DNA of 48,633 bases from the NCBI RefSeq assembly GCF_025821665.1, contig NZ_JACKSJ010000004.1, positions 1-48,633 of the forward strand, read 5' to 3'. The notes under the pieces are model-generated. The model was not told the origin of the DNA, searched no databases, and worked only from the letters and a program-made list of their open reading frames with translations. Positions 26,044 to 37,906 of this stretch are shown piece by piece. Origin of the DNA: [Mycobacterium] manitobense. GTDB taxonomy: Bacteria > Actinomycetota > Actinomycetes > Mycobacteriales > Mycobacteriaceae. The translations under genes were made by a program, and so were the position numbers. The stretch's first letter is position 1. Every line of letters begins with the position of its first letter.

Positions 26044-27572
26044 CCGGTACGACGACCGCGTTGAACGCCGCCCGCCGCAGGACCGAGCTCACCGCCCTGG
26101 GCGACGGCGCAAGGGTCGATGTCGTCGTCATCGGTGGCGGGATCACCGGTGCCGGAATCGCGCTCGACGCGGTCACCCGCGGGCTGTCCGTGGTACTGGT
26201 CGAGAAGCACGACCTGGCCTTCGGCACCAGCCGGTGGAGCTCAAAACTGGTGCACGGCGGGCTGCGTTACCTCGCGTCGGGCCACGTGGGCATCGCCCGG
26301 CGAAGCGCCGTCGAGCGCGGAATCCTGATGTCGCGCAACGCGCCTCACCTGGTGACCGCGATGCCGCAGCTGGTGCCGCTGCTGCCGTCGATGAACCGCG
26401 CGTCCCGGGCGCTGGTGCGGACCGGTTTCCTGGCCGGCGACGGGTTGCGCAGGCTGGCGGGCACGCCGGCCTCGACGCTGCCGCGGTCACGCCGTGTCGA
26501 CGCCGGTCGCACCGTCGCGCTGGCGCCGACGGTGCGGCGTGCCGGACTCGACGGCGGATTGCTCGCCTACGACGGCCAGCTCGTCGACGACGCTCGGCTC
26601 GTCACCGCCGTCGCCCGCACCGCCGCCCAGCACGGCGCGCGGATCCTGACCCGGGTGGCGGCGTCGCAGGCCACCGGGACGTCGGTCACCCTCATCGACC
26701 AGCTGACGGGGGAGTCCACGGTGGTCGCGGCCGCCGCGGTGATCAACGCCGCCGGCGTGTGGGCCGGTGAGGTGGACACGTCCATCCGGCTGCGGCCCAG
26801 CCGCGGCACCCACCTGGTGTTCGATGCCGCGGCCTTCGGGAATCCCACTGCGGCCCTGACCATCCCGATTCCGGGCGAACTGAACCGGTTCGTCTTCGCC
26901 ATGCCCGAGCAGCTGGGCCGGGTCTATCTCGGGCTCACCGACGAAGACGCGCCCGGCCCGGTGCCCGACGTCCCGCAGCCGACCACGAAGGAGATCGACT
27001 TCCTGCTCGACACGGTCAACACCGCGCTCGACGTGGCGCTCGGGCATGGCGACGTGGTCGGTTTTTACGCCGGCCTGCGGCCGCTGATCGACACCGGTGA
27101 CGGCGACACCGCGGACCTCTCGCGGGAGCACGCGGTCGTGGAATCCGGTGATGGTGTGCTCAGTGTCGTCGGTGGCAAACTCACCGAGTACCGGTACATG
27201 GCCCAAGACGTGCTCGACCGCGCCGTGGTGCTGCGCAGGCTGGCAGCCATACCCTGCCGCACCCGCAACCTGCCTCTGGTCGGTGCGCCCGCGAACCCGG
27301 TGGCGACCCTGCGCTCGTCGGTCGATCTGCCGTCCTCACTCGTCGCCCGCTACGGCGCCGAGGCGCCCAACGTCGTCGCACGCGCCACCTGCGATCGGCC
27401 GACCGATCCGGTCGCCGACGGAATCGACGTCACCAGGGCCGAATTCGAGTACGCAGTGACCCACGAGGGGGCGTTGACCGTCGACGACATCCTGGACCGG
27501 CGCACCCGCATCGGACTGGTCGAGTCCGACCGGGCGCGCGCGATGCCGGCCGCGGAGGAGTTCATCGCCTAG
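26040..27572 (+). CDS. glpD: Glycerol-3-phosphate dehydrogenase, FAD-dependent (GlpD1-like)
   Basis: The 510-aa protein oxidises sn-glycerol 3-phosphate to DHAP and passes electrons to the quinone pool at the membrane. The FAD-binding motif is VVIGGGITGAGIALD (about 29-43). The GlpD signature GTSRWSSKLVHGGLRYL lies at 62-78, and GFYAGLRPLI and VVGGKLTEYRYMAQD are in the second half. It matches mycobacterial GlpD1 by context (next to TetR, oxidase, DAG kinase and accD6). ATG 26040 overlaps the TetR stop (ATGA). An inverted repeat ends the transcript. Confidence 0.93.
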   Translation: MTGTTTALNAARRRTELTALGDGARVDVVVIGGGITGAGIALDAVTRGLSVVLVEKHDLAFGTSRWSSKLVHGGLRYLASGHVGIARRSAVERGILMSRNAPHLVTAMPQLVPLLPSMNRASRALVRTGFLAGDGLRRLAGTPASTLPRSRRVDAGRTVALAPTVRRAGLDGGLLAYDGQLVDDARLVTAVARTAAQHGARILTRVAASQATGTSVTLIDQLTGESTVVAAAAVINAAGVWAGEVDTSIRLRPSRGTHLVFDAAAFGNPTAALTIPIPGELNRFVFAMPEQLGRVYLGLTDEDAPGPVPDVPQPTTKEIDFLLDTVNTALDVALGHGDVVGFYAGLRPLIDTGDGDTADLSREHAVVESGDGVLSVVGGKLTEYRYMAQDVLDRAVVLRRLAAIPCRTRNLPLVGAPANPVATLRSSVDLPSSLVARYGAEAPNVVARATCDRPTDPVADGIDVTRAEFEYAVTHEGALTVDDILDRRTRIGLVESDRARAMPAAEEFIA

Positions 27573-27581
27573 TACATATGT

Positions 27582-27630
27582 GATTTCGGCGCGCCAACGT
27601 TCGCTGAGCGATCGAAAGCGCGCCGAAATC
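27582..27630. terminator. Inverted repeat between convergent glpD and accD6, 23-nt loop
   Basis: GATTTCGGCGCGC (27582-27594) is exactly reversed at 27618-27630. It sits 9 bp after the glpD stop and 5 bp before the accD6 stop, so it can serve both transcripts. No U-tract follows. It shares the loop length (23 nt) of the repeat at 1291-1349, though the arms differ. Confidence 0.6.
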
Positions 27631-27635
27631 GCGGG

Positions 27636-29057
27636 TTACAGCGGGATGTTCTTGTGGCGGCCGCGGCGGGCGGGCGCCTCGGCCAGCGCCTGGGTCACCT
27701 TGCTCCGGGTGTGCGACGGGTCGATCTTCTCGTCGACCACGCCGATCTCGATGGCGGAGTCCACGCCGCCGGCGATCCGCTCGTGCTCGGCGGCCAGCTC
27801 CTCGTGCAGCGCTTCGCGATCCTCGGGCGCCGCGGCGGCCAGCTTCTTCTTGTGCAGGATGCCGACGGCGGCCTTGGCGCCCATCACGGCGACCTCGGCG
27901 TCGGGCCAGGCGAACACCTTGGTGGCGCCCAGCGAGCGGGAGTTCATGGCGATGTAGGCGCCGCCGTAGATCTTGCGGGTGACCAGCGTGACCCGGGGAA
28001 CGGTGGCCTCGCCGAAGGCGTGGAGCAGCTTGGCGCCACGGCGAACCACGCCACCCCACTCCTGGTCGACACCGGGCAGGTAGCCGGGCACGTCGACGAC
28101 GACCACGATCGGGACACCGAACGCGTCACAGAGGCGCACGAAACGTGCAGCCTTCTCCGCGCTCTCGGAGTTCAGGCAGCCGCCGAGGCGCAGCGGGTTG
28201 TTGGCCAGCACGCCGACGGTGCGCCCCGCGAGCCGGCCGAGGCCGACCACCATCGAGGGCGCCCACTTGCCCTGGAACTCCTCGAACGGCGTGCCCTCGT
28301 CGAGCAGAGCGTTCACCAGGGGGTGCACGTCGTAGGCGCGCCGGGCGGAGTCGGGGAGCAGCGCGGTCAGGTCGGTGTCGCCGGCCTCGGCCTTGCTGCG
28401 GTCGAAATGACCCTGCTGGCAGAACAATCCGACGAGCCGGCGGCCACGCTCGTAGGCGTCGAGTTCGTCGTCCGCGACGATGTGGCACACGCCGGACTTC
28501 TTGTGGTGGGCCTCGGGGCCGCCGAGGGACACCATGTCGACGTCCTCACCGGTCACACTGCGCACCACGTCGGGCCCGGTGACGAAGACCTTGCTGTCGG
28601 GCGCCATGACGATCACGTCGGTCAGCGCCGGGCCGTAGGCGGCGCCACCGGCCGCGAAGCCGACCACCACCGAGATCTGCGGGACGTAGCCCGACGCCCG
28701 GATCATGGCCTCGAAGACCAGGCCGACGGCGTGCAGCGCCTTGACACCCTCGGCCAGCCGAGCGCCGCCGGAGTGCCAGATGCCGACGATCGGGCTCTGC
28801 TCCTCGATCGCGGTGTCGTAGGCGTTGACGATGTGACGGCAGCCCTCGACGCCCATCGCGCCACCCATGACGGTGCCGTCGGTGCAGAACGCGATGGTCC
28901 GCACACCGTTGACGGCGCCTGCGGCGGCGAGCACACCCGAGCGGTCCCGCTCGTGCAGCAGTTCGACCGTGCCGTCATCGAAGAACGAGCCCAGACGCAG
29001 CAGCGGGTCGCGGGGGTCGAGTGATTCGCCGACAGTCTCCGGTGCCATGATCGTCAT
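27636..29057 (-). CDS. accD6: Acetyl/propionyl-CoA carboxylase beta subunit AccD6
   Basis: This 473-aa carboxyltransferase subunit makes malonyl-CoA for FAS-I and FAS-II together with an AccA subunit encoded elsewhere. Both halves of the crotonase-like carboxyltransferase fold are present: SGGARLAEGVKAL and GFAAGGAAYGPALTD in the N-half, VPGYLPGVDQEWGGV and RKIYGGAYIAMNS in the C-half, with oxyanion-hole glycines. Length equals M. tuberculosis AccD6. The ATG is preceded by AGGAGG. It is the last gene of the FAS-II operon, 54 bp after kasB. Confidence 0.96.
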   Translation of the reverse strand: MTIMAPETVGESLDPRDPLLRLGSFFDDGTVELLHERDRSGVLAAAGAVNGVRTIAFCTDGTVMGGAMGVEGCRHIVNAYDTAIEEQSPIVGIWHSGGARLAEGVKALHAVGLVFEAMIRASGYVPQISVVVGFAAGGAAYGPALTDVIVMAPDSKVFVTGPDVVRSVTGEDVDMVSLGGPEAHHKKSGVCHIVADDELDAYERGRRLVGLFCQQGHFDRSKAEAGDTDLTALLPDSARRAYDVHPLVNALLDEGTPFEEFQGKWAPSMVVGLGRLAGRTVGVLANNPLRLGGCLNSESAEKAARFVRLCDAFGVPIVVVVDVPGYLPGVDQEWGGVVRRGAKLLHAFGEATVPRVTLVTRKIYGGAYIAMNSRSLGATKVFAWPDAEVAVMGAKAAVGILHKKKLAAAAPEDREALHEELAAEHERIAGGVDSAIEIGVVDEKIDPSHTRSKVTQALAEAPARRGRHKNIPL

Positions 29058-29111
29058 GTATCCTCCTGTGCCCGTTCCGATGTCGGCTTGCGCCCCCGGA
29101 AGTCGTGTGTG

Positions 29112-30365
29112 TCAGTACTTTCCGAAGGCGACCGCGACGTTGTGCCCGCCGAATCCGAACGAATTGTTGATCGCGTATTGGTAATTGCCTGGTCGTGGTG
29201 AGCCGGCGACGACATCGAGGTCGATGTCCGGGTCCAGGTTCTTCAAGTTCAGTGTCGGCGGGATGACACCGTTGCGCAGTGCGAGCACCGTCAGGATCGA
29301 CTCGACGGCACCGACGGCGCCGACGGAGTGCCCCAGCGCCGCCTTGGGTGCGTAGACGGCCGGCTTGTGGCCGCCCATCGCGTTGTTGATGGCCTTGCCC
29401 TCGGCGACGTCGCCGACGCTGGTGCCGGTGGCGTGTGCATTGACATGGTCGATGTCACCCGGCTGCAGGCCCGCGAGCTGGATCGCCCGCGTCATCGCGT
29501 GCCCGGCCTGCTCACCGTTCGGGTCGGGCGCCACGATGTGGTACCCGTCCGACGTGACGCTCGCACCCATGATGCGCGCCAGGATGGTGGCGCCACGGGC
29601 CTTCGCGTGCTCCTCGGTCTCGATCACCATCAACGCGCCGCCCTCGCCGAACACGAACCCGTTGCGGTCCTTGTCGAACGGGCGGCAGGCGCCCGCGGGA
29701 TCGTCGTTGGTGGTCGACAGCACGATGCGCATCTGGGCGAAGCCGGCGATCGGCACCGCTTCGATCTTGGTCTCGACGCCGCCGCAGATGGCGACGTCAG
29801 CCTCGCCGAGCACGATGTTGCGCCAGGCCTGGGCGATGCCCTCCGAGCCGGAGGCGCAGGCCGAGACCGGGGTGATCACCCCGGCCCGGGCCTTGCGCTC
29901 CAGGCCGACCGCCGCGGCGGCCGCGTTCGGCATGTACATCTGCACGGCGAGCGGGGACACGGCGCGCAGGCCCTTGGCCCGCATGCCGTCGTAGGCGAAG
30001 AGCAGTTCCTCGGTCGAACCCATGCCGGTGCCGATGGAGACCATCAGCCGCTTGGGATCCACCTCGGGCGAACCCGCGTTCTCCCACACCCGCCGGCTCA
30101 GCACCGTCGACATCTTCTGCAGATACGACAACCTGCGCAGCTCCACACGCGTGAGCTCGCTGTCGAAGTCCTCCAGCAGATGCCCGCCGATGCGGACCGG
30201 CAGGTCGTACTCCTCGACGAACGGATCCTCGAGCTTGCGGATCCCACTCTGTCCGTCCAGCAGCCGCTGCCAGGTGGTTTCAACGTCCGTTGCCAGGGCG
30301 GTCGTCATCGCCATACCGGTGACGACCACGTTGGGGAAGCCGCTCCCCGTTGCTAACCCTGCCAT
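29112..30365 (-). CDS. kasB: 3-oxoacyl-ACP synthase KasB
   Basis: This 417-aa beta-ketoacyl-ACP synthase II of FAS-II extends meromycolate chains to full length. The catalytic triad is Cys170 in SACASGSE, His311 in NAHATGTS and His346 in LGHSVGA, with Lys341. Length is close to the known KasB. It is distinguished from the neighbouring KasA by its N-terminus, by [19 protein letters not shown] and by Ala after the catalytic Cys. The start ATG has GGAGCAG and GGAGGAAGG upstream. There are 37 bp between kasA and kasB. Confidence 0.94.
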   Translation of the reverse strand: MAGLATGSGFPNVVVTGMAMTTALATDVETTWQRLLDGQSGIRKLEDPFVEEYDLPVRIGGHLLEDFDSELTRVELRRLSYLQKMSTVLSRRVWENAGSPEVDPKRLMVSIGTGMGSTEELLFAYDGMRAKGLRAVSPLAVQMYMPNAAAAAVGLERKARAGVITPVSACASGSEGIAQAWRNIVLGEADVAICGGVETKIEAVPIAGFAQMRIVLSTTNDDPAGACRPFDKDRNGFVFGEGGALMVIETEEHAKARGATILARIMGASVTSDGYHIVAPDPNGEQAGHAMTRAIQLAGLQPGDIDHVNAHATGTSVGDVAEGKAINNAMGGHKPAVYAPKAALGHSVGAVGAVESILTVLALRNGVIPPTLNLKNLDPDIDLDVVAGSPRPGNYQYAINNSFGFGGHNVAVAFGKY

Positions 30366-30402
30366 TACTGCTCCGCTGATCCTTCCTCCGCGCAGGCGCT
30401 AC

Positions 30403-31653
30403 TCAGTAGCGGCCGAACGCCAGAGCCACATTGTGGCCACCGAACCCGAACGAGTTGTTGATGGCGTACTGGTAGTCGCCGTAACGAGGCTCACCTGCAA
30501 CGACATCGAGATCGATCTCGGGGTCGGGGGTTTCGTAGTTCAGTGTGGGCGGGATGACGCCGTCACGCAGGGCGAGCACCGTGAGGATGGACTCCAGGGC
30601 GCCCACCGCACCGATCGAGTGGCCCAGCGCCGACTTCGGCGCGTAGACCGCGGCGTGCTCCACACCGGCGACCCGGATGGCGTTCGCCTCGGCCGTGTCA
30701 CCGATCGGCGTCGCGGTGGCGTGCGCGTTGACGTGCTCGATGTCCTTGGGCGAAAGGCCCGCGGTCTCCATCGCGCGCTTCATCGCGTGGCCGGCCCGAA
30801 GACCGTCCGCCGCGGGGGCGACCATGTGGAATGCGTCCGACGTGATGCCGGCACCCATCAGCCTGGCCAACGGCTTGGCGCCGCGGGCCTTGGCATGCTC
30901 CTCGGTCTCGATGATCATCATCGCGCCGGCCTCACCGAAGACGAAGCCGTCCCGGTTCTTGTCGAACGGCCGCGACGCCCCCGCGGGGTTGTCGTTGTTC
31001 GTCGACATCGCGCGCATCATCGAGAACGCCGCGATGGGCAGCGCCTCGATACCGCCTTCGACGCCGCCGACGACGGCGAAGTCCGCATCTCCCATGACGA
31101 TCTGACGCCAGCCGTGGGCGATGGCCTCAGACCCGGAGGAGCACGCCGACACCGGGGTGATGACCCCGGCGCGGGCGCCCAACTCCAGGCCGGCGACGGC
31201 CGCCGCGCCGTTCGGCATGATCATCTGAACGGCGAGCGGAGACACCTTGCGGGGCCCGCCCTCGTTCATCGCGTCGTAGGTCTCGACGATCTTCTCGCCG
31301 CCACCCAGACCGGTGCCGATGATCACCGCGAACCGGTCCGGATCGACCTCGGGGACGCCCGCGTTCTCCCACAGACGACGGCTCAGCAGCTTCGACATGC
31401 GCTGCACGTAGGACATGCGGCGCATGTCGATCCGGGTCATGTGGTCGTCGACGTTGTCGACCAGGTGACCGCCGATGCGGACCTGGAGGTCCCACTTGTC
31501 GACGAACTCGTCTTCGAGGATGCGGATGCCGCTCTCGCCGGCCAGCAGGCCCTTCCACGTGCTCTCGACGTCTGCCGCGAGCGACGTGGTGGCCTCGACT
31601 GCGGTCACGACGACGTTCGGGAAACCGCCGTTAGCAGTGGAAGGCCTGGTCAC
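30403..31653 (-). CDS. kasA: 3-oxoacyl-ACP synthase KasA
   Basis: This 416-aa protein has its catalytic residues at the same numbers as the M. tuberculosis enzyme: Cys171 (SACSSGSE), His311 (NAHATATP), Lys340 and His345 (LGHSIGA). It condenses malonyl-AcpM with acyl-AcpM in meromycolate elongation and is essential in mycobacteria. The GTG start at 31653 overlaps the acpM stop by GTGA, so it is translationally coupled to its carrier protein. Confidence 0.96.
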   Translation of the reverse strand: MTRPSTANGGFPNVVVTAVEATTSLAADVESTWKGLLAGESGIRILEDEFVDKWDLQVRIGGHLVDNVDDHMTRIDMRRMSYVQRMSKLLSRRLWENAGVPEVDPDRFAVIIGTGLGGGEKIVETYDAMNEGGPRKVSPLAVQMIMPNGAAAVAGLELGARAGVITPVSACSSGSEAIAHGWRQIVMGDADFAVVGGVEGGIEALPIAAFSMMRAMSTNNDNPAGASRPFDKNRDGFVFGEAGAMMIIETEEHAKARGAKPLARLMGAGITSDAFHMVAPAADGLRAGHAMKRAMETAGLSPKDIEHVNAHATATPIGDTAEANAIRVAGVEHAAVYAPKSALGHSIGAVGALESILTVLALRDGVIPPTLNYETPDPEIDLDVVAGEPRYGDYQYAINNSFGFGGHNVALAFGRY

Positions 31654-31949
31654 GATTCCGCCGAGAACTTCTCGCGCAGCGCGGCGGCGGCTTCGGGGTT
31701 TTCTTCCTCGAGCTTCTGGATGTAGGCGACGACGTCACCGACGGTGCGCAGGCCCGCGAGGTCCTCGTCGGGGATCTTCACGCCGTACTTGTCCTCGGTC
31801 TGCACCGCGATCTCCACCATCGACAGCGAGTCGATGTCGAGGTCGTCGACGAAGCTCTTCTCGGGGGTGACCTCGGAGGGCTCGATACCGGTGACCTCTT
31901 CGATGATCTCGGCGAGACCGGCGATGATTTCTGTCTGGCTGGCAGCCAC
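31650..31949 (-). CDS. acpM: Meromycolate acyl carrier protein AcpM
   Basis: This 99-aa carrier protein is acidic, with Ser41 in [11 protein letters not shown] as the phosphopantetheine site. The mycobacterial C-terminal extension ([20 protein letters not shown]) distinguishes it from ordinary ACPs of about 80 aa. The GTG start has AAGGAG 5 nt upstream. The 98-bp gap to fabD is the longest in the operon and may hold an extra promoter for the abundant carrier protein (inference). Confidence 0.96.
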   Translation of the reverse strand: MAASQTEIIAGLAEIIEEVTGIEPSEVTPEKSFVDDLDIDSLSMVEIAVQTEDKYGVKIPDEDLAGLRTVGDVVAYIQKLEEENPEAAAALREKFSAES

Positions 31950-31980
31950 TGTGGCTCCTTCTATCGGGGTTGTTACTTGG

Positions 31981-32005
31981 TGGACGTTCTCTTTGGTTGG
32001 ACGTT
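31981..32005. repeat. Short direct repeat TGGACGTT in the fabD-acpM gap
   Basis: TGGACGTT occurs at 31981-31988 and 31998-32005, each preceded by a TTGG-type sequence. The 17-bp period is not a whole number of helical turns. It may be a regulatory site or chance; I see no clear promoter hexamers with it. Confidence 0.3.
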
Positions 32006-32047
32006 TTTCACTTGGCTGTCCCGGACGGCGCTGGCCGGGGCAGACGG

Positions 32048-32968
32048 TCAGAGCTCGTTCAGCCCGTCCAGATCGGCCGGAGTCTTGACGGCACGCGTCG
32101 GCACTCCCTTGAGCTCACGTTTTGCGATGCCCGCCAGCGCGCCTGCGGGCGGGAACTCGACGATGGCGACCGGTGCGAGGTCGCGGATCGTCGCGGTGCA
32201 CAGGTCCCAGCGCACGGGCCGGGTCAGCTGGGCGACCAGCTTGCCCATGGCGTCGGCAGCCGAGGCTACCGGTTGCCCGTCGGCGTTGGACAGCAGCCGG
32301 GTGGTGGGCTCGGCGGGGGTGACGGCGTCGGCCGCGGCCGAGTAGCCGTCGGTGGCGGGCGCCATGAAGTGGGTGTGGAAGGCGCCGGCGGTGGCCAGTG
32401 GCCGCACTCGGGCCTTCTCCGGCGGATCCTCGGCGAGCTTGTCCAGCGCCGAGCGCGCTCCGGCGGCCACGATCTGGCCTGCGGCGTTGCGGTTGGCGGG
32501 GACCAGGTCGAGCGCCTCGAGGCGGGCCAGCACCTCGGCTTCGTCGCCGCCGAGCACAGCGGACATCCCGGTGGGCTCCAGCGCGCAGGCCTTGGCCATC
32601 TCGGCGCCGCGGGTGGCGGCCAGCCGCACCGCGTCGTCGGCGGAGATGACGCCGGCGATCGCGTACGCCGCGATCTCGCCGACCGAATGTCCCGCGACGA
32701 CCGTCTCCGTGCCGGCGAGCAGCCCGCGGCGGTTCAGCTCCTCGTGCGCGAGCAGGGTGGCGGCGACCACCAGCGGTTGCGTGACCGCGGTGTCGGTGAT
32801 CTCCTCGGCGGTGGCGGTGGTGCCCAGCCGGGCCAGGTCGAGGCCGGCGATCTCGGACCACGCGGCGATGCGCTCCCCGGCGCCGGGAAGTTCGAGCCAC
32901 GGCGCGAGCATTCCGGGGGTCTGCGAGCCCTGTCCGGGAGCGAGCAGCGCGATAGGTCCTTGGGGCAC
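32048..32968 (-). CDS. fabD: Malonyl-CoA:ACP transacylase
   Basis: This 306-aa transacylase loads malonyl groups from CoA onto AcpM. It has the N-terminal LLAPGQGSQTPGM, the nucleophile motif GHSVGE with Ser95, and AGAFHTHFMAP with the catalytic His. GTG 32968 fits the family N-terminus. It is the first gene of the FAS-II operon, and the MabR palindrome lies 66 bp before its start. The gap upstream also has CATAAT (33014-33019, minus strand) as a possible -10. Confidence 0.95.
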   Translation of the reverse strand: MPQGPIALLAPGQGSQTPGMLAPWLELPGAGERIAAWSEIAGLDLARLGTTATAEEITDTAVTQPLVVAATLLAHEELNRRGLLAGTETVVAGHSVGEIAAYAIAGVISADDAVRLAATRGAEMAKACALEPTGMSAVLGGDEAEVLARLEALDLVPANRNAAGQIVAAGARSALDKLAEDPPEKARVRPLATAGAFHTHFMAPATDGYSAAADAVTPAEPTTRLLSNADGQPVASAADAMGKLVAQLTRPVRWDLCTATIRDLAPVAIVEFPPAGALAGIAKRELKGVPTRAVKTPADLDGLNEL

Positions 32969-33034
32969 GTCTCTAAGAGAACACTGTGAAGAGCACTTCG
33001 CGCCGTGTAAGAGATTATGAACCTTGTCTTATGT

Positions 33035-33055
33035 TTTTGTGGACAGTCCACAAAA
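33035..33055. promoter_or_regulatory. MabR operator, TTTTGT-N9-ACAAAA perfect palindrome
   Basis: TTTTGT (33035-33040) and ACAAAA (33050-33055) are separated by 9 bp that are also self-complementary, giving a 21-bp palindrome around a single central A. It matches the MabR operator pattern as I know it and lies 66 bp upstream of fabD, at or next to where a -35 for the CATAAT -10 at 33014-33019 would be. MabR, which senses long-chain acyl-CoAs, is encoded by the adjacent gene. Confidence 0.85.
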
Positions 33056-33096
33056 CTGCATGTGAAGCGACATCATCGACACCTCGCCGCAACGTG

Positions 33097-34383
33097 TTAC
33101 CTGCGCCGCTGTGATGTCTCACCGGCCGGACGGACCGCCGGAACCTGCACAGATCCCTTGGTGGGCGCAGTCGGCTGATATGCCTTGTTGTTCAGCCGGC
33201 CCACCGTCACCGCCACCCGCAGCACGTAGGCGTCGCGGGGCAGCGTGGGATCCCGACCGGTGAAGTCGGCGATCCGTTTGAGGCGGTAACGGACGGTGTT
33301 TGGATGAACGAACAATTTGCGTGCGCAGGCTTCGATCGCACCGCCCGAATCCAGATAGGCGTCCAGGGTCTCGGTCAGCGCGGGCCCGGCGTCGGCCAGC
33401 GGCCTCATCACCTCAGAGGCGAGCGCGGCCATCGCGGTCGCGTCGCCGAGCAGTGCCCGTTCGGGCAGCAGCTCCCTGGCCGAAACGGGTCGCGGCGCCA
33501 GCGTCCAGCCGGCCACCGCGTTCATCCCGGAGATGGCCTCGGTGGCACTGCGGTGCGCACCCGCCAGCGTCGGCGCCGTCGGCCCGACCACCACCGGGCC
33601 GTCGGCGAACGCCCTCATCAGGTCGGTGACGAACCGGTCGGTCACTGACAGCGGCCCGGAGACGATCGCGACCAGCCAGTTGCCGTGCACATCGGTCAGG
33701 GCCGCCCGGTCGTTGCGGCTCACCACGTCGCGGACGTCGTCGGAGGCGAGATCCTTGCGATCGGGATGCGGCAGTCCCACGATGACGGTCGCGGGCGCGG
33801 TGGCGTCCCAGTTCAGTGCCGCGGCCTGGGACTGCAGTTCCGGTCCGATGTCGCCGCGCACCACCGCGTCGACCAGGTTGGCCTCCATTCGGGTGTCCCA
33901 GGCGCCGCGCGCCTCGGCCTGGTCGGCGTACGCGGTGGCCGCCGCGAACGCCAGGTCGCGGGAGTAGCGCAGGATGCCCGCGGTCAGCGCCGTGAGCTGC
34001 TCCTCGTTGCGGGCCAGTAGCGGCACGACCTCTTCGAAGAACTCCATCGTGATGCGGACCATCTCGACGGACTGGCGCAGCGCGATGCGCCGGCGGAGAT
34101 CCTGGGGCACCACCTCGAAGGCCTGCGCGGTGTAGCTCACGTCGCTCTGCGGATCCCGCATCCACTCGACGAAGTTCACCACCGCGGCCTGCACCACGAG
34201 CTGCACGCTGGCCCGCTGCGAGGCCTCGAGGCCGGCGAAGAACGGCAGCCGCTCCTCCATGACGTGCACCGCCTGGGTGGCGAGCTGGCCGGAGAACTGC
34301 TTCAACCGGCGCAGCACCGCGTCCGGCACCGTCTGCAACACCTCGAGGGTCGACGCCGGCGGAACGTACCGATTGTCGGGCAT
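33097..34383 (-). CDS. mabR: MabR, PucR-family regulator of mycolic acid biosynthesis
   Basis: This 428-aa regulator is predominantly helical through its N-terminal and central regions. It has a PucR-type C-terminal HTH: SGGAIEACARKLFVHPNTVRY then RLKRIADFTG, near residues 345-378. It binds the FAS-II promoter and links expression to long-chain acyl-CoA levels (known for mycobacterial MabR). Residues 405-428 are a basic, probably disordered tail. A TAGATT hexamer 6 nt before the ATG suggests its own leaderless promoter, in addition to read-through from aceE 41 bp upstream. Confidence 0.93.
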   Translation of the reverse strand: MPDNRYVPPASTLEVLQTVPDAVLRRLKQFSGQLATQAVHVMEERLPFFAGLEASQRASVQLVVQAAVVNFVEWMRDPQSDVSYTAQAFEVVPQDLRRRIALRQSVEMVRITMEFFEEVVPLLARNEEQLTALTAGILRYSRDLAFAAATAYADQAEARGAWDTRMEANLVDAVVRGDIGPELQSQAAALNWDATAPATVIVGLPHPDRKDLASDDVRDVVSRNDRAALTDVHGNWLVAIVSGPLSVTDRFVTDLMRAFADGPVVVGPTAPTLAGAHRSATEAISGMNAVAGWTLAPRPVSARELLPERALLGDATAMAALASEVMRPLADAGPALTETLDAYLDSGGAIEACARKLFVHPNTVRYRLKRIADFTGRDPTLPRDAYVLRVAVTVGRLNNKAYQPTAPTKGSVQVPAVRPAGETSQRRR

Positions 34384-34389
34384 CCCTAA

Positions 34390-34395
34390 AATCTA
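34390..34395 (-). promoter_or_regulatory. Candidate -10 TAGATT, leaderless mabR promoter
   Basis: TAGATT fits TANNNT and ends 6 nt before the mabR ATG on the minus strand. That distance puts the transcription start at the start codon. No Shine-Dalgarno is present, in line with a leaderless message. Confidence 0.5.
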
Positions 34396-34424
34396 CGCCA
34401 GTATTTGGCGGCTTCCTCCAACCG

Positions 34425-37214
<2,790 letters not shown>

Positions 37215-37480
37215 CTTCCGCTCCTTGGTAGTGCGGTACGGGGGTGCGGGCGCGATCGGCGCCAACGACCTCCATCGTCCTCCCATCGTGCCCGAACCGC
37301 ACCGCTGGGGGTGAGGAGCCGAACTATCCGACGGTGGGGGGTGGCACGCGGTAACGTCTGCAGACCGTGCCGACCGGTGTGGTGCCTCATATTGACAAAC
37401 CGGGCCGCCAGTCATCCGCGTCAGCAGGGCGGCGTGCGACGATAGGGCCGGTGCACTCACAGACACAAGGAGGACCGACG
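37215..37480. other. Divergent promoter region between aceE and the DUF3052 gene
   Basis: This 266-bp gap is the largest in the window. TTGACA at 37392-37397 is an ideal -35 for the + strand, but no good -10 is found 17 bp downstream. GACGAT (37437-37442) is a weaker -10-like hexamer before a GTG at 37451. For aceE only weak AT-rich hexamers near 37322-37330 are seen. No RNA gene or small ORF is convincing. Confidence 0.35.
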
Positions 37481-37906
37481 GTGGTCGCGGCGGCGGACGC
37501 CCCGAACTTCGCCCAGGGGCTGGGCATTGAAAAAGGACAGGTTGTCCAGGAGTTGGGCTGGGACGAGGACGTCGACGACGACATCCGGGCCGACATCGAG
37601 GACGCGTGCGGTGGCGAGCTGCTCGACGAGGATGCGGACGAGGTCGTCGACGTGGTCCTGCTCTGGTGGCGCAACGACGACGGCGATCTCGTCGACCGGT
37701 TGATGGATGCCATCACCCCGCTGGCCGAGGACGGTGTCATCTGGGTGGTCACCCCGAAGACGGGCAAGCCGGGTCACGTGCAGCCGGCGGAGATCGCCGA
37801 GTCGGCGCCGACCGCCGGGCTGATGCCCACGTCATCGGCCAACCTCGGGGACTGGATCGCCAGCCGGCTGGTGCAGCCGAAGTCCAAGGCCGCGGGAAGG
37901 CGTTAG
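37481..37906 (+). CDS. DUF3052 family protein
   Basis: This 141-aa acidic protein of an actinobacterial family of unknown function includes [20 protein letters not shown], then [18 protein letters not shown] and [14 protein letters not shown] 37481 is preceded by AAGGAGGA at ideal distance; a GTG at 37451 is possible but lacks that support. Its stop overlaps the ahpE GTG by one base (TAGTG), so it is coupled to the peroxiredoxin gene. Confidence 0.88.
   Translation: MVAAADAPNFAQGLGIEKGQVVQELGWDEDVDDDIRADIEDACGGELLDEDADEVVDVVLLWWRNDDGDLVDRLMDAITPLAEDGVIWVVTPKTGKPGHVQPAEIAESAPTAGLMPTSSANLGDWIASRLVQPKSKAAGRR

Noticed and set aside
37215..37466. N-terminal extension of AceE to 37466
   Set aside because: The extra 84 residues are not like AceE, and AAGGAG stands 7 nt before TTG 37214.
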